From: Phycisphaerae bacterium
GTDB lineage: Bacteria > Planctomycetota > Phycisphaerae > SM23-33
NCBI GenBank assembly: GCA_011050235.1
Contig: DRGC01000097.1
Coordinates: forward strand, 1 to 64,000
Direction: 5' to 3'
DNA: 64,000 bases
Shown here: positions 26,762 through 35,735 of the stretch, one piece after another
Numbering within the stretch: position 1 is the first letter of the stretch
How the letters are laid out: each line of letters starts with the position of its first letter
The notes under the pieces: model-generated
What the model saw: the letters and a program-made list of their open reading frames with translations, nothing else
Database searches by the model: none
What the model was told of the DNA's origin: nothing
Translations under genes and position numbers: made by a program

Positions 26762-28856
26762 CCTGCAGGGCCGGGTCGCGGATCTGGCGGAAGTCCAGGT
26801 GTGGCGGGCAGGTGACGGTATCGCGAACGGTCTGGCGATGGGTCTCGGCGACGGCTGCGCCTTCGGCCAGGGCCAACTGCCTGGCCTTGAGTTCGTAGAA
26901 CAGCCTGCTCAGCGTCGGTTCGCCCTCATGCATGTCGGCCGGCTCGGCGGGGCGGGCCAGAAACTCCTCCACCTCCGGCCAGACGGCGGGATCGTCCTTC
27001 TCCAGCAGGCATATCACACGCAGAATCTCCAGCCGCGGATGCGACCGGATCTCGGGCGGCATGGTTTCGAGCAAGGCCAGGAACTCCTCGCCCCGCCCTG
27101 TCCGCACGAGCGATTGGGCGGCCTCGCGGGCCAGGCGAATGTCCGTGCATCGCAGTTGCCACGCCTGCATCCACTGGCCGGCCGCCTCGTCGCGCCGATC
27201 GGCATGCCAAGCCGACAGGGCCAGGTTCCGATGCGCCCACGGCGTCTGGGCCAATTCCAACGAACGCCGCCACGCCTGCTGGGCCCCGGCGACATCGGCC
27301 GATCCGTCATCGGTTGCATAGCGAAGCACGCCCAGTTGCAGCCACGCATACCAGTTGTCCTTGCAGCCGCCCTCGACGGCCCGCTCGAGCATGTCCCGCC
27401 ACGGGGCCTGGACCATGAACGATGGCGGGCACTCGCCGTCGGCCGGCTCGGCCATCGCGCCGCTTTCCAGCAGCTCCAGCCACGGGGCCTGCTCGTCGCC
27501 CATCGACTCGTCGTCGAACACCAACGACGTCGGCCAGCCCGTCTGCTGCCCGGCGGCCCCGAGCCGTCGACGCTCCAGCGATGCCCAGCCGCTGCCGCGT
27601 TGAAGAATCTCGTCGGCCGGGCGGTCGGCCATCGCCTCGGTGCTCTTCAACAGCGCCTCCAACCGATCTTGCGGCAGCACCGCATCCAGCTGCGCCTCGA
27701 CCTCGCCGCGGGCGGCCGACCAGTCCGGGCCGTGGACTTTGGCGGCATCCGTCGTGGTCAGCCCGAACGCCTCGACCCACGCCCAATCGGCCCCCGGCGA
27801 CATGGGGATGGTCGTGTACTGCGTCTGCGTCAGGCCGGCCTGCAGCTCGATATAGGGCCATCCGCCCGGCGCCAGGAACTCCTGCCATCGCTGCCCGCCC
27901 GGGCCTGTGCCCCAGGCGAACAGCTTTCGTCCGCAGAGACGGCTGGTCGAGGCATGCACCAGTCCCTGTCCCCGCTGATCCAGGTACGCCAGCCAGGGCC
28001 GTTGCCCCTGCTCGATGCCGTAGTAGAAATCGCACGTCCCCTCCAGGTTGGTCGCCACGGTGACGTCCTTATCGTGGACAACGGGGATCGGCACGGGCCC
28101 GGCCTCGCCGGAGTAGCCCCAACTGATCGCGTCGACGGCGGGGACGATCACGCGGTAGCCCTCGCGCAGATCGACGGCGATATTCGTCCACCAGTACATC
28201 GGGATCGACTCGCCGTGGGGGTTGGTGACGCGCACGCGGGCAAAGAGGAACTCCGACCCGTCCGGCAGCCAGCAGTCGACCTGGTAGCCGATCTTCGCGA
28301 TCCGCTCCCACTCATACAGCCGCAGCACGGGCGTGCCGTCATCGGCTGCCAGTCGCGCCGCAAAGGGAGGATCGCAGTTCTGCGGCGAATGTCCGCCCGG
28401 CGTGGCGTTCCACTCGCACCCGCCCGAGATCCACGCGCCGCGCCTGGCCAGCAGCGTCGGCTGAAACACCACGTTCGGATCGATCAGTCGCTTGCCCGTC
28501 GGCTTGTGGATCAGCGACCACAGCCGCCCGCCCAGGGCCAGGATAAACGTCGCCTCGAGGTGTTCGTTCTCCAGCACGACGGTCCGGAACTCCCGCGGCT
28601 GTCGCTGGCGTCCGAAATCGTCCAGCACTGCATAGGGCAGGCAATCGGACTGCTGGTAGATGCCGCCATACCGGATGGCCGGGTCGTTCGGATCGCGGGG
28701 CCAGGCCTTGCGCTGCTCTTTGCTGTCGGCGACGGCGGCTTTGATGTCCTCGCGCGGGAAGCGATGCTGTCCCGGCCTCTGCAAGGCCGGCAGGGGGCTC
28801 ATCAGGCCCATCGACGCTGCCGGCATCGTTAGTGTGTCCAGCCGAAACTCGCTCAT
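26748..28856 (-). CDS. DUF5107 domain protein
   Basis: The 702-residue protein shows the DUF5107 pattern: an N-terminal beta-rich region with GGRLWSLIHKPTGKRLI, WISGGCEWNATPGGHSP, NPHGESIPMYWWTNIAV and FFYG-like FYYGIEQGQRPW, followed by helix-rich TPR-like repeats from about residue 470 (LERAVEGGCKDNWYAWLQLGVL). Such proteins are common in polysaccharide-degrading bacteria and resemble aldose-epimerase/glycosidase-associated beta-sandwiches; function is unproven. The ATG at 28856 follows GGAGGCACG and is preferred over an upstream codon at 28892. No signal peptide is visible. Confidence 0.75.
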   Translation of the reverse strand: MSEFRLDTLTMPAASMGLMSPLPALQRPGQHRFPREDIKAAVADSKEQRKAWPRDPNDPAIRYGGIYQQSDCLPYAVLDDFGRQRQPREFRTVVLENEHLEATFILALGGRLWSLIHKPTGKRLIDPNVVFQPTLLARRGAWISGGCEWNATPGGHSPQNCDPPFAARLAADDGTPVLRLYEWERIAKIGYQVDCWLPDGSEFLFARVRVTNPHGESIPMYWWTNIAVDLREGYRVIVPAVDAISWGYSGEAGPVPIPVVHDKDVTVATNLEGTCDFYYGIEQGQRPWLAYLDQRGQGLVHASTSRLCGRKLFAWGTGPGGQRWQEFLAPGGWPYIELQAGLTQTQYTTIPMSPGADWAWVEAFGLTTTDAAKVHGPDWSAARGEVEAQLDAVLPQDRLEALLKSTEAMADRPADEILQRGSGWASLERRRLGAAGQQTGWPTSLVFDDESMGDEQAPWLELLESGAMAEPADGECPPSFMVQAPWRDMLERAVEGGCKDNWYAWLQLGVLRYATDDGSADVAGAQQAWRRSLELAQTPWAHRNLALSAWHADRRDEAAGQWMQAWQLRCTDIRLAREAAQSLVRTGRGEEFLALLETMPPEIRSHPRLEILRVICLLEKDDPAVWPEVEEFLARPAEPADMHEGEPTLSRLFYELKARQLALAEGAAVAETHRQTVRDTVTCPPHLDFRQIRDPALQVKKD

Positions 28857-28881
28857 CGTGCCTCCACAACTCAGGTTGAGG

Positions 28882-29781
28882 TCATTTGACAAACAGGGCG
28901 ATCAGGACCATCCCGACCGTAATCAGCACCGCGCCGGTTAGCCGCACGGCTCGGCCGCGTTCCTTGAACACCACGAAGGCCAGCACCACGCCGATGACGA
29001 TGCTGAACTGCCGCATCCCCCACACGTAGCCAGCCTGCGCGACCCTCTGGTAGCAAACCAGGATCATGCTATAGGCGCTGAAGTTCAGCGCCGCCGCCAG
29101 CGCCGGGATCGCCCACCCGACCAACTTGCTCTCGCCGGCTGCCGCCGCGCGGGTCCGCATCCGCCGGCCCACCACCGCCACCGTCAACATGCTGGCCACC
29201 AGGTGGAAGTATTGATACCGAAGGGCCGAACCGACCGCCATCTGGGCGTCGCCGCGGATCAGGTCCATCGCCAGCTTGTCGGGGATCGTATAGCCGACCG
29301 CACAGGCCGCCGCAGCCAACATCCACAGACTCGACCGCCGCCAATAGTGATGGTGCGACAGACTGCCGAAGCTCTCCTGCGGCGTCAGCGTACACCCGCC
29401 CGTTACCATCAATAGCGCCAGCCAGCCGACGGGCGATGGCGGGCGACCCATCGCCACATCGCCCAGGGCAATCAGCACCACTGGCAGGCCGCGAATGATC
29501 GGGAATACCGTACCGAAGTCAGCCGCCGCCAGCGACCGGGCCATGCACACGTAGTAGAGCCCGTTGGCCACCCCCGCCCCCGCCGCAATCAGCCACAGCG
29601 TGGGCGTCATGCTCCGGGCTGTCCATTCGCTGATCACCGACGGCACCAACCCGCCGAACGCAATGATCAGCAGCATGCGGTAGACCATGGTCTGCTTGTC
29701 GCCGCGCCCGCGAACCAACAGGTTCCACACCGCGTGCATCACCGCAGAAACCAACACCAGGCCTATCACAGCACCGGACAC
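28882..29781 (-). CDS. EamA/DMT-family transporter
   Basis: About 299 residues and roughly ten hydrophobic helices in two repeats make this a drug/metabolite transporter-type permease of the inner membrane. The EamA-like second half includes WAIPALAAALNFSAYSMIL and VLAFVVFKERGRAVRLTGAVLITVGMVL. The substrate is unknown. The start is uncertain: a GTG at 29781 follows GGAGGCGGT and begins just ahead of the first helix, whereas the frame extends to 29820. Its stop lies 25 bases ahead of the DUF5107 start, so the two are probably cotranscribed. Confidence 0.75.
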   Translation of the reverse strand: MSGAVIGLVLVSAVMHAVWNLLVRGRGDKQTMVYRMLLIIAFGGLVPSVISEWTARSMTPTLWLIAAGAGVANGLYYVCMARSLAAADFGTVFPIIRGLPVVLIALGDVAMGRPPSPVGWLALLMVTGGCTLTPQESFGSLSHHHYWRRSSLWMLAAAACAVGYTIPDKLAMDLIRGDAQMAVGSALRYQYFHLVASMLTVAVVGRRMRTRAAAAGESKLVGWAIPALAAALNFSAYSMILVCYQRVAQAGYVWGMRQFSIVIGVVLAFVVFKERGRAVRLTGAVLITVGMVLIALFVK

Positions 29782-29933
29782 ACCGCCTCCATCCAGGCCG
29801 CACCACCGCGACCCAACCACAGGAAGGCCAGCTTGTACGCCATTTGAACTCGTCGATCAATGGCGCAGAGCAGGGCCGGCTTGCATATACCAACGCGCCG
29901 AAGAGGACCCCTTCACCTACTGACACGCACTCC

Positions 29934-31427
29934 CTACTGGGCGGCGAAGTAGTCGGCCACGTCAACCGCGTTGGGGCGGCTGGCAAGTAGGGCTGACAGG
30001 TCCGTTCGCGTCTCGATCGCGTGGCGAGCGGCGCTGCCGACTGAGGCGTCGCCAAACAGGATTGCCCCGACCAAGCCTCCGTCATGGAAGACGAAGCGAC
30101 GGTAGACGTCGTCTCGTAGATCTTCGATCACATCGTAGCTGCCGTCCTCGGGATCACTGATCCCCATGGAGACGACGTCGACGTCCATTACCTTCAGCGT
30201 GCTCGACGGCGGCAGGCCTCCGAATTCGGCGTCCACACCGACGGCGTTCATCCCGGCGATGCCGCCCTGGTATTGCGAAGCCGCCCAGTGGCCGTAGAGC
30301 CGACCCAAGTGCTCGGCCACGTCGCCGGCGGCTAGGACGTGCGGGGCCGAAGTCCGCAGACGGCCGTTGACGACCACGCCGGAGTCCACCTCCAGGCCGG
30401 CCCGGCGAGCAAGGTAGCTGTTGGGGCGGACACCGGTAGCAACGATGACCAGGCCCGCCGACACCATGCGCCCGTCTCTTAGCGCCACGCCGGCGACCGT
30501 CTCGTCGCCAACGATCTGGTCGGTCCGCGCCTCGGTCAGCAGGTTAATGCCCAGTTCCCGCACGCGCGCCGCTAGCAGCTCGCCGGCCGTACGGTTGAGT
30601 TGCCGGGGCATGAGGTAGGCGTGGCTTTCCAGCAGCGTCACGTCAGCGCCTCGTTTGGCCAGCGCCCCGGCCGTTTCCAGCCCTAGCAGTCCGCCGCCGA
30701 TAACGACGCCCGCCTCGCCCGCCTTGGCCGCAGCGAGGATCTCCTGCGCGTTGTCCAGCGTTCGCAGGCAGTGCACACCATCGAGCGTCGCGCCGCCAAA
30801 CGGCGGCACGAACGGATGCGCCCCCATCGCCAGAATGGCTGTATCGAACGCAATCGCCTCCCCGCCGCGAAGCGTCGCCGTACGGTTGGCCGGTGAAAGT
30901 TCCGCCACCTCCAGCCCCGCCCGAAAGTCGATGCGTTGCTCGGCGAACCATTCACGGGGTCTGAGCGGCAAGTCGTCCGTGCCGACCTCGCCAGCGAGGT
31001 ACCGCGTGAGGTTCAGCCGGTAGTAAGGGCCTTCGGTCTCCTTGGAGATCAAAACAATCTCTGCATCGGGCGCGCTGCGGCGGATGGCTTCGACAGCTGA
31101 GATGCCCGCGATGCCCGCCCCGACGATGAGGATCCGCCCCACATCCTTGCCGGCCTGTTCGACGGCCGGGGCTGGAGCCTCAGGCTCGAAGCGATCCTTG
31201 GCCGCCCCGCAAACCGGGCAGACCTCCGGAGCATCGGCCCCGGCCTGCTCGTAGTTGCAGTTCAAGCACCGCCAGGCCGTCGCCGCCAGTGGGGATGCCT
31301 CCGGCTCGACATACGCCTGAAACTCCTCCCGGCCAGCCCCGCAGATAGGACACATCGCCGGCGGCTGGTCGCCGCGATGCACGTACCCGCAAACGGAACA
31401 TCGCCACGCGCTGGACTGGCTCATCAT
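29934..31427 (-). CDS. Double-rubredoxin FAD/NAD-dependent oxidoreductase
   Basis: The 497-residue protein begins with two rubredoxin-like domains, WRCSVCGYVHRG...CPICG and WRCLNCNYEQAG...CPVCG, each with two CxxC pairs for one iron. A pyridine-nucleotide-disulphide-type flavoprotein follows: GRILIVGAGIAGISA (FAD), GVVIGGGLLGLE (NAD) and PHVLAAGDVAE. This architecture resembles NADH:rubredoxin oxidoreductase with its electron acceptor fused and duplicated, suited to oxygen or peroxide reduction in anaerobes. The paired ATGs at 31427/31424 follow GGAAGGAAG; upstream codons in the frame look non-native. Confidence 0.85.
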   Translation of the reverse strand: MMSQSSAWRCSVCGYVHRGDQPPAMCPICGAGREEFQAYVEPEASPLAATAWRCLNCNYEQAGADAPEVCPVCGAAKDRFEPEAPAPAVEQAGKDVGRILIVGAGIAGISAVEAIRRSAPDAEIVLISKETEGPYYRLNLTRYLAGEVGTDDLPLRPREWFAEQRIDFRAGLEVAELSPANRTATLRGGEAIAFDTAILAMGAHPFVPPFGGATLDGVHCLRTLDNAQEILAAAKAGEAGVVIGGGLLGLETAGALAKRGADVTLLESHAYLMPRQLNRTAGELLAARVRELGINLLTEARTDQIVGDETVAGVALRDGRMVSAGLVIVATGVRPNSYLARRAGLEVDSGVVVNGRLRTSAPHVLAAGDVAEHLGRLYGHWAASQYQGGIAGMNAVGVDAEFGGLPPSSTLKVMDVDVVSMGISDPEDGSYDVIEDLRDDVYRRFVFHDGGLVGAILFGDASVGSAARHAIETRTDLSALLASRPNAVDVADYFAAQ

Positions 31428-31509
31428 CGCTTCCTTCCCCCCGCCTGCACACCCGCTTGTACGCCATCCGGCCGCGCCGATCAACACCCCCCGAGGGGCC
31501 TGTGCGGTG

Positions 31510-31538
31510 TTGATTTTCGAGGCCTGTTGACATAGAGT
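31510..31538 (+). promoter_or_regulatory. Candidate promoter of the citrate-synthase-like operon
   Basis: TTGATT at 31510-31515 and TAGAGT at 31533-31538 are 17 bases apart, about 50 bases ahead of the first ATG. An exact TTGACA lies inside the spacer but has no good -10. Confidence 0.35.
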
Positions 31539-31589
31539 TTCCCGACTACCTGAGCCCACAAGATGCCTGCTGAAGCTGGAGAGGAATAC

Positions 31590-32486
31590 ATGAGCAGAGA
31601 ACCGCTATTACCCAGAAAGACGGCGATCTCCTACAAGACCGAGGAGAAGACCGTTCTGCGGGGATACGACCTGAGCGAGTTGGCTGAGCAGGGGTATTCG
31701 TTCTGCGATGCACTGTTCGTTCTGTTCCAGGACCGCATCCCCACCGACAGCGAAGAGAAGATGCTCAAATACGAGATGGGCGCATTCATGGAGCACTCCA
31801 TGTCCCCCTCGGCGGTGGGCGCGATCGGCGTAATCACCGGACGGCCGAACCTGCCCTGCGCGGTGGCTGCATCGATCATGACCTTCGGCGGCGTGCACGG
31901 CCCGGGCGCAGCGCACGGGTACATGATGAACCAGTACATCGAGCGCGCCGAGGCCGAGGGCAAGAGCCTCGACGAGATGGCCAAGATCCTGGTCGACGAG
32001 CATCTCGACAACAAGGTGCCCGTGATGGGCATGGGCCAGCCCCAGCACACCGACAGCGACCCCCGGGCCGAACCCATCCACTGCAAGCAGGAAGAGCTCG
32101 AGATCGGCGGCGTGTACCTGGAGTTCCAGCGCGCGCTCGAGAAACACTTCCACGCTCGCCGCAAGGCCGAGGGCCGCTCCTATGTCGGCGTCAATGTCGT
32201 CGGCGCGGGCAATACGGCTCTGTGCGATATCGGTTTCTCCCCCAACGCAGCCTGGTGCTTGGGAAGCGTGTGTCGCGGGTTCAGTTGCGCCGCCCACGCA
32301 CTGTATTCCATGAAAAAAGGCCGAGCCTGGGGCGCCTCGCGGCGCGAACCGATGGTGCAGATGATCGACCTGAGCATGATCAAGTACGTCGGCCCCCCAG
32401 ATCGGCGCGTGCCCAAGCAGGACGAGCGGCAGGAGTATGCCAGGAAGCAGAAAGAGGAAGGTGAATACAAGCAATGGCTGATCTAG
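31590..32486 (+). CDS. Citrate-synthase-superfamily protein (citryl-CoA lyase-like) A
   Basis: The 298-residue product begins MSREPLLPRKTAISYKTEEKT, with the VLRGYDLSELAEQGYSFCDALFVL block typical of short citryl-CoA lyase/citrate synthase proteins. Histidine candidates lie in GGVHGPGAAHGYM and GQPQHTDSDPRAEP, and the third block is ALCDIGFSPNAAWCLGSVCRG. It lacks the large N-terminal extension of canonical citrate synthase. Possible reactions are cleavage or formation of citryl-CoA or a related acyl-oxaloacetate adduct. GGAGAGGA precedes the ATG at 31590. The next gene overlaps by 13 bases, so the pair may form a hetero-oligomer. Confidence 0.7.
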   Translation: MSREPLLPRKTAISYKTEEKTVLRGYDLSELAEQGYSFCDALFVLFQDRIPTDSEEKMLKYEMGAFMEHSMSPSAVGAIGVITGRPNLPCAVAASIMTFGGVHGPGAAHGYMMNQYIERAEAEGKSLDEMAKILVDEHLDNKVPVMGMGQPQHTDSDPRAEPIHCKQEELEIGGVYLEFQRALEKHFHARRKAEGRSYVGVNVVGAGNTALCDIGFSPNAAWCLGSVCRGFSCAAHALYSMKKGRAWGASRREPMVQMIDLSMIKYVGPPDRRVPKQDERQEYARKQKEEGEYKQWLI

Positions 32487-33523
32487 GCGACAAGAAGGGC
32501 ATCGGGAACCTCGACGACCCGAAGATGCCGTATGACTATAGCCAACGAGAGTACGGCACCGTGGAGACCGATGACGAGCGGGCCCGCTTTCAGTGGGTCT
32601 CGGAAGTGGCCTACAAGAACGTCCACCGCATCGTCGCCCGAGGCTACGATACGACCGAACTGGTGGAAGAAGGCTACGGCGTCGTCGATCTTCTCTTCGT
32701 GGACTTCCAGGCCCGCCTGCCCCTGATCGAAGAGGAGAAGATGTTGAACTACATCATGATCCTCTCGCTGGAGGACGGACTGTCCATCCCGGCCGTGATG
32801 TCGCGAATGGTGGCCAGGACCAAGACCTTCCTCACCCAGGCCTGCGGGGCGGCTGTGCTGTCGTTCGGGCACGCCTACGGGGCGTACTCGTCGTTCGGCA
32901 ACATGCTGGACGGCTATCTCTCCGAGGCCGACCAAGGCGCGGACCTCAAGGCGCTCGCCGAGGCCCTCGTCGCCGAGAACCTCGGCTGCGACCATCTGGG
33001 CGTGTCGGACCTGATGCTCAAGGACCCCGCCGCCAAGCGCATGGTCGCCCGGGCCGAGAAGCTCGGCGTCGCCGGCAAGCATATCGAGTTCATGACCCAC
33101 ATCGTCGCCGCGGCCAAGAAGGCCTCCGACAAGCCTGTCGACATCGACCTGCTCGGCGCGATCGGGGCGACGATGATGGATCTCGGCTTTACGCCCGAGG
33201 CCACCTGGGCCATCCTGGCCGTGACGCGGTCCTTCGGGGCCGGCGCCCATTACATCGAGGAAGTCGAGCGTGAAGAGTACACCCATCTGGGCGAGACGCT
33301 GACGCCCAAGGACACCTACGACGGCCCGGCCGACCGGCCCGTTCCTCCCATCGGCGAGCGGGACAAGCACGCCAGGCCCGCCCAGACCTTCACCACCACC
33401 GAGTGGAAGAAGGCCTTCGACCAGCGGAAGAAACTCCACGGCAGCGGCTTTGCCATCATTGAAGAAGTCGAAGACCCCAGCAAGATGACGGGCACCAAGA
33501 GCGTGGGCAAGAAACTGCACTAG
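32474..33523 (+). CDS. Citrate-synthase-superfamily protein B
   Basis: The 349-residue product is a second, clearly different member of the same superfamily: VHRIVARGYDTTELVEEGYGVVDLLFVDFQARLP, VLSFGHAYGAYSSFG, CDHLGVSDLMLKDPAAKRM and ATMMDLGFTPEATWAILAVTRSFGAGAHY. It has an additional N-terminal arm and a charged C-terminal tail ending KSVGKKLH. The overlap with gene A and the similar domain plan suggest cotranslation and perhaps one complex. Whether it is catalytic or a regulatory partner cannot be told, because its active-site histidines align only loosely. Confidence 0.65.
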   Translation: MADLGDKKGIGNLDDPKMPYDYSQREYGTVETDDERARFQWVSEVAYKNVHRIVARGYDTTELVEEGYGVVDLLFVDFQARLPLIEEEKMLNYIMILSLEDGLSIPAVMSRMVARTKTFLTQACGAAVLSFGHAYGAYSSFGNMLDGYLSEADQGADLKALAEALVAENLGCDHLGVSDLMLKDPAAKRMVARAEKLGVAGKHIEFMTHIVAAAKKASDKPVDIDLLGAIGATMMDLGFTPEATWAILAVTRSFGAGAHYIEEVEREEYTHLGETLTPKDTYDGPADRPVPPIGERDKHARPAQTFTTTEWKKAFDQRKKLHGSGFAIIEEVEDPSKMTGTKSVGKKLH

Positions 33524-33538
33524 CGCCCGTTGATAATC

Positions 33539-33566
33539 GGTTGGCGGGGCTCCTGTCCCGCCAACC
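33539..33566. repeat. Perfect 10-base hairpin within the operon
   Basis: GGTTGGCGGG at 33539-33548 and CCCGCCAACC at 33557-33566 surround loop GCTCCTGT. The left arm recurs as CGGTTGGCGGG near 36090, so it is probably a dispersed repeat. It lies between the second and third genes of the operon and could stabilise or attenuate the transcript. Confidence 0.6.
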
Positions 33567-33604
33567 TGACGACACCATCAATCGAGAGAACGCAGAGACA
33601 AGAC

Positions 33605-34993
33605 ATGGCAGACGACATCAGAGAAATGTACGTGCGAGCGCGGAAGGCCTTCGAAGAGGTCGAGTTCTGGTCGCAGGAGAAGGTCGACGAAATGGTCGCC
33701 GCCGTCGGCTGGGAGTGGCAAAAGCCCGAAACGGCCGTCGCCCTGGCCCGCCTGGCGGTGGACGAATCCGGCATCGGCAGGTACGAAGACAAGGTCCACA
33801 AGGTCCAAGCCAAGACGCGCGGCACGATGCGCGATCTGATCGGCCAGAAGACCTGCGGCCTGGTGCGGGAGGAGCCCGACAAGGGCCTGCGCATCTTCGC
33901 CAAGCCCATGGGCGTCATCGCCAACGTCGTCCCCTGCACCAACCCCGAGTCGACGGTCTGCTGCATCGGCCTGAGCACGCTCAAGACGCGAAACGCGATG
34001 ATTGTCTCCCCCCACCCCCGCACGCCGGGCAGCACGTCGCTGGCCGTCGATTACGGGCGAAAGGCGCTGGCCAAGGTCGGAGCGCCGGTCGACCTGATGC
34101 AGTGCATCCAGGAGCCCAGCCGCGAGATGACCCGGGACCTTATGGCCGGCTGTGATTTCGCCATCGCCACCGGCGGGGCCGCCCTGGTCCGCGTGGTCTA
34201 CGACGCCGGCAAGCCCTGCCACACCGTCGGCGCGGGCAACGTGATCTCGATCGTCGACGAAACCGCCGACTTCAAAGCCGTCGCCGCCAAGATCGTCAAG
34301 AGCAAGTGCGCCAACAACTCCGCGTCCTGCTCGAGCGAAAACGCCGTCGCCATCGAGGCCAGTGTATACGACGAGATGGTCGACGCCCTCCGGGCCGAGG
34401 GCGGCCATCTGTGCAGCGAGGCCGAGCGCGAGAAACTCCGCACCTACATGTGGCCGGACGGCAAGACGCTCAACCGCGACATCGTCGCCAAGCCCGTCGC
34501 CTATATCGCCGAGCATGCCGGGATCGACATCCCCGACAGCACACGGTTCCTGATGGTCGTCGGTACCGAGGCCGGCCCGAAGGACCGCTTCAGCGGTGAG
34601 AAGATCTCACTGACGCTGACGCTGTGGCAGTGGACCGACTTCAGCGAAATGGTCGAGCGGATGAAAGAGATGCAGCGGTTCAGCGGCGAGGGCCATTCCT
34701 CGTCGATCCACACCCAGCGCGACGAGCGCAAGGTGGAGCTCGCCCTCAAGGCCAACGTCGGCCGGGTCAACTGCAACATGCCCCACGCCGCCGCCAACAG
34801 CGGTAGCTGGTTCAACGGCCAGCCCACCACGGACTCGCTGGGCTGCGGCAGCTGGGCGGGCAACATGACGACCGACAACCTCAACTGGCGTCATTTCCTG
34901 AATTACACCTGGCTGTCAGACCCCATCCCCGAGCACATCCCCACAGATGACGAGTTATTCGGCGACTATCTGGCCAAGTATGGACGTGACTAG
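33605..34993 (+). CDS. CoA-acylating aldehyde dehydrogenase
   Basis: The 462-residue protein is an aldehyde-dehydrogenase-superfamily member of the acylating class: KPMGVIANVVPCTNPESTVCC, GGAALVRVVYDAGKPCHTVGAGNV and a catalytic Cys242 in NNSASCSSENAVAI. It would convert an aldehyde, CoA and NAD(P) to acyl-CoA. The closest types I can recall are sulfoacetaldehyde dehydrogenase (SauS) and EutE/AdhE-type acetaldehyde dehydrogenases; I cannot choose between them. No microcompartment-targeting peptide or shell genes are seen. ATG at 33605. Confidence 0.85.
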   Translation: MADDIREMYVRARKAFEEVEFWSQEKVDEMVAAVGWEWQKPETAVALARLAVDESGIGRYEDKVHKVQAKTRGTMRDLIGQKTCGLVREEPDKGLRIFAKPMGVIANVVPCTNPESTVCCIGLSTLKTRNAMIVSPHPRTPGSTSLAVDYGRKALAKVGAPVDLMQCIQEPSREMTRDLMAGCDFAIATGGAALVRVVYDAGKPCHTVGAGNVISIVDETADFKAVAAKIVKSKCANNSASCSSENAVAIEASVYDEMVDALRAEGGHLCSEAEREKLRTYMWPDGKTLNRDIVAKPVAYIAEHAGIDIPDSTRFLMVVGTEAGPKDRFSGEKISLTLTLWQWTDFSEMVERMKEMQRFSGEGHSSSIHTQRDERKVELALKANVGRVNCNMPHAAANSGSWFNGQPTTDSLGCGSWAGNMTTDNLNWRHFLNYTWLSDPIPEHIPTDDELFGDYLAKYGRD

Positions 34994-35024
34994 CGGCCCG
35001 CAACGCGGACCGCAGAGGTGACGA

Positions 35025-35735
35025 TTGGCGATTGAGGCCGTACTTCTCGACTACTGCCAGACCCTGGTCGATTCTTCCGACGGGTTCCGCGCCGCTGAGA
35101 AGCTCATTCAGGAAAAGATCTTTGAGGACCTTGCCCTGACGGACTGGGAGGAGTTCCTCGAGGATTACCGCCGGATCAGGAAGCAGGCTCACGAGAAACT
35201 CGTCCTGTCCAGAGAGGCCATCTGGCAGGAAGTTTATTGGTACTACTGTCGCGAGCCCCATCGGCAAGACCTGCAGCGATGGGAATCCGAGTACTGGCTG
35301 CAGGTTAGCACGACCACCGTCATCTTTCCCGAGACCTCGCGCGTGTTGGAGGCCCTTGCGGCCAAGTACAAGCTGGCGCTGATCACCAACGCCGACGCGC
35401 GAACCAGCTCGGCCAAAGAGCAGATCGATCATTACCCCCAATTGAAGGCGTTCTTCGACGTCATCGTTCTGGCCGGCAAGGACGACGTGCCGGCCAAGCC
35501 CGACCCGGCGGCCTTCATCCCGTGTCTGGAGGCGCTGGGCGTGCGGCCCGATCAGGCCGTCTACGTCGGCGATGACTGGCGGATCGATATCTGTGGAGCG
35601 CGCGGGGCCGGCATCCAGCCGATCTGGATCCAACATCACACCGTACCTCGGACCTTCCCCGACGTGGAAACCTCCACCCCCATCATCACCAGCCTCGACC
35701 CCCTGCTCGACCTGGACAGAGTTCTCGGGCGATAG
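35025..35735 (+). CDS. HAD-superfamily hydrolase with atypical first motif
   Basis: The 236-residue protein has a C1-type helical cap and motifs LLDYCQTLVDS (Asp9 nucleophile), LITNADA, KPDPAAF and VYVGDDWRIDICGARGAG. The residue two after the nucleophile, an Asp general acid in HAD phosphatases, is Cys11 here; phosphonoacetaldehyde hydrolase and haloacid dehalogenase also lack that Asp. A TTG start at 35025 follows AGAGGTG. It lies 31 bases behind the aldehyde dehydrogenase and is probably in the same operon. Phosphonatase-like chemistry is possible given the PhnW gene 5 kb away, but most HAD members of this shape are phosphatases. Confidence 0.7.
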   Translation: MAIEAVLLDYCQTLVDSSDGFRAAEKLIQEKIFEDLALTDWEEFLEDYRRIRKQAHEKLVLSREAIWQEVYWYYCREPHRQDLQRWESEYWLQVSTTTVIFPETSRVLEALAAKYKLALITNADARTSSAKEQIDHYPQLKAFFDVIVLAGKDDVPAKPDPAAFIPCLEALGVRPDQAVYVGDDWRIDICGARGAGIQPIWIQHHTVPRTFPDVETSTPIITSLDPLLDLDRVLGR

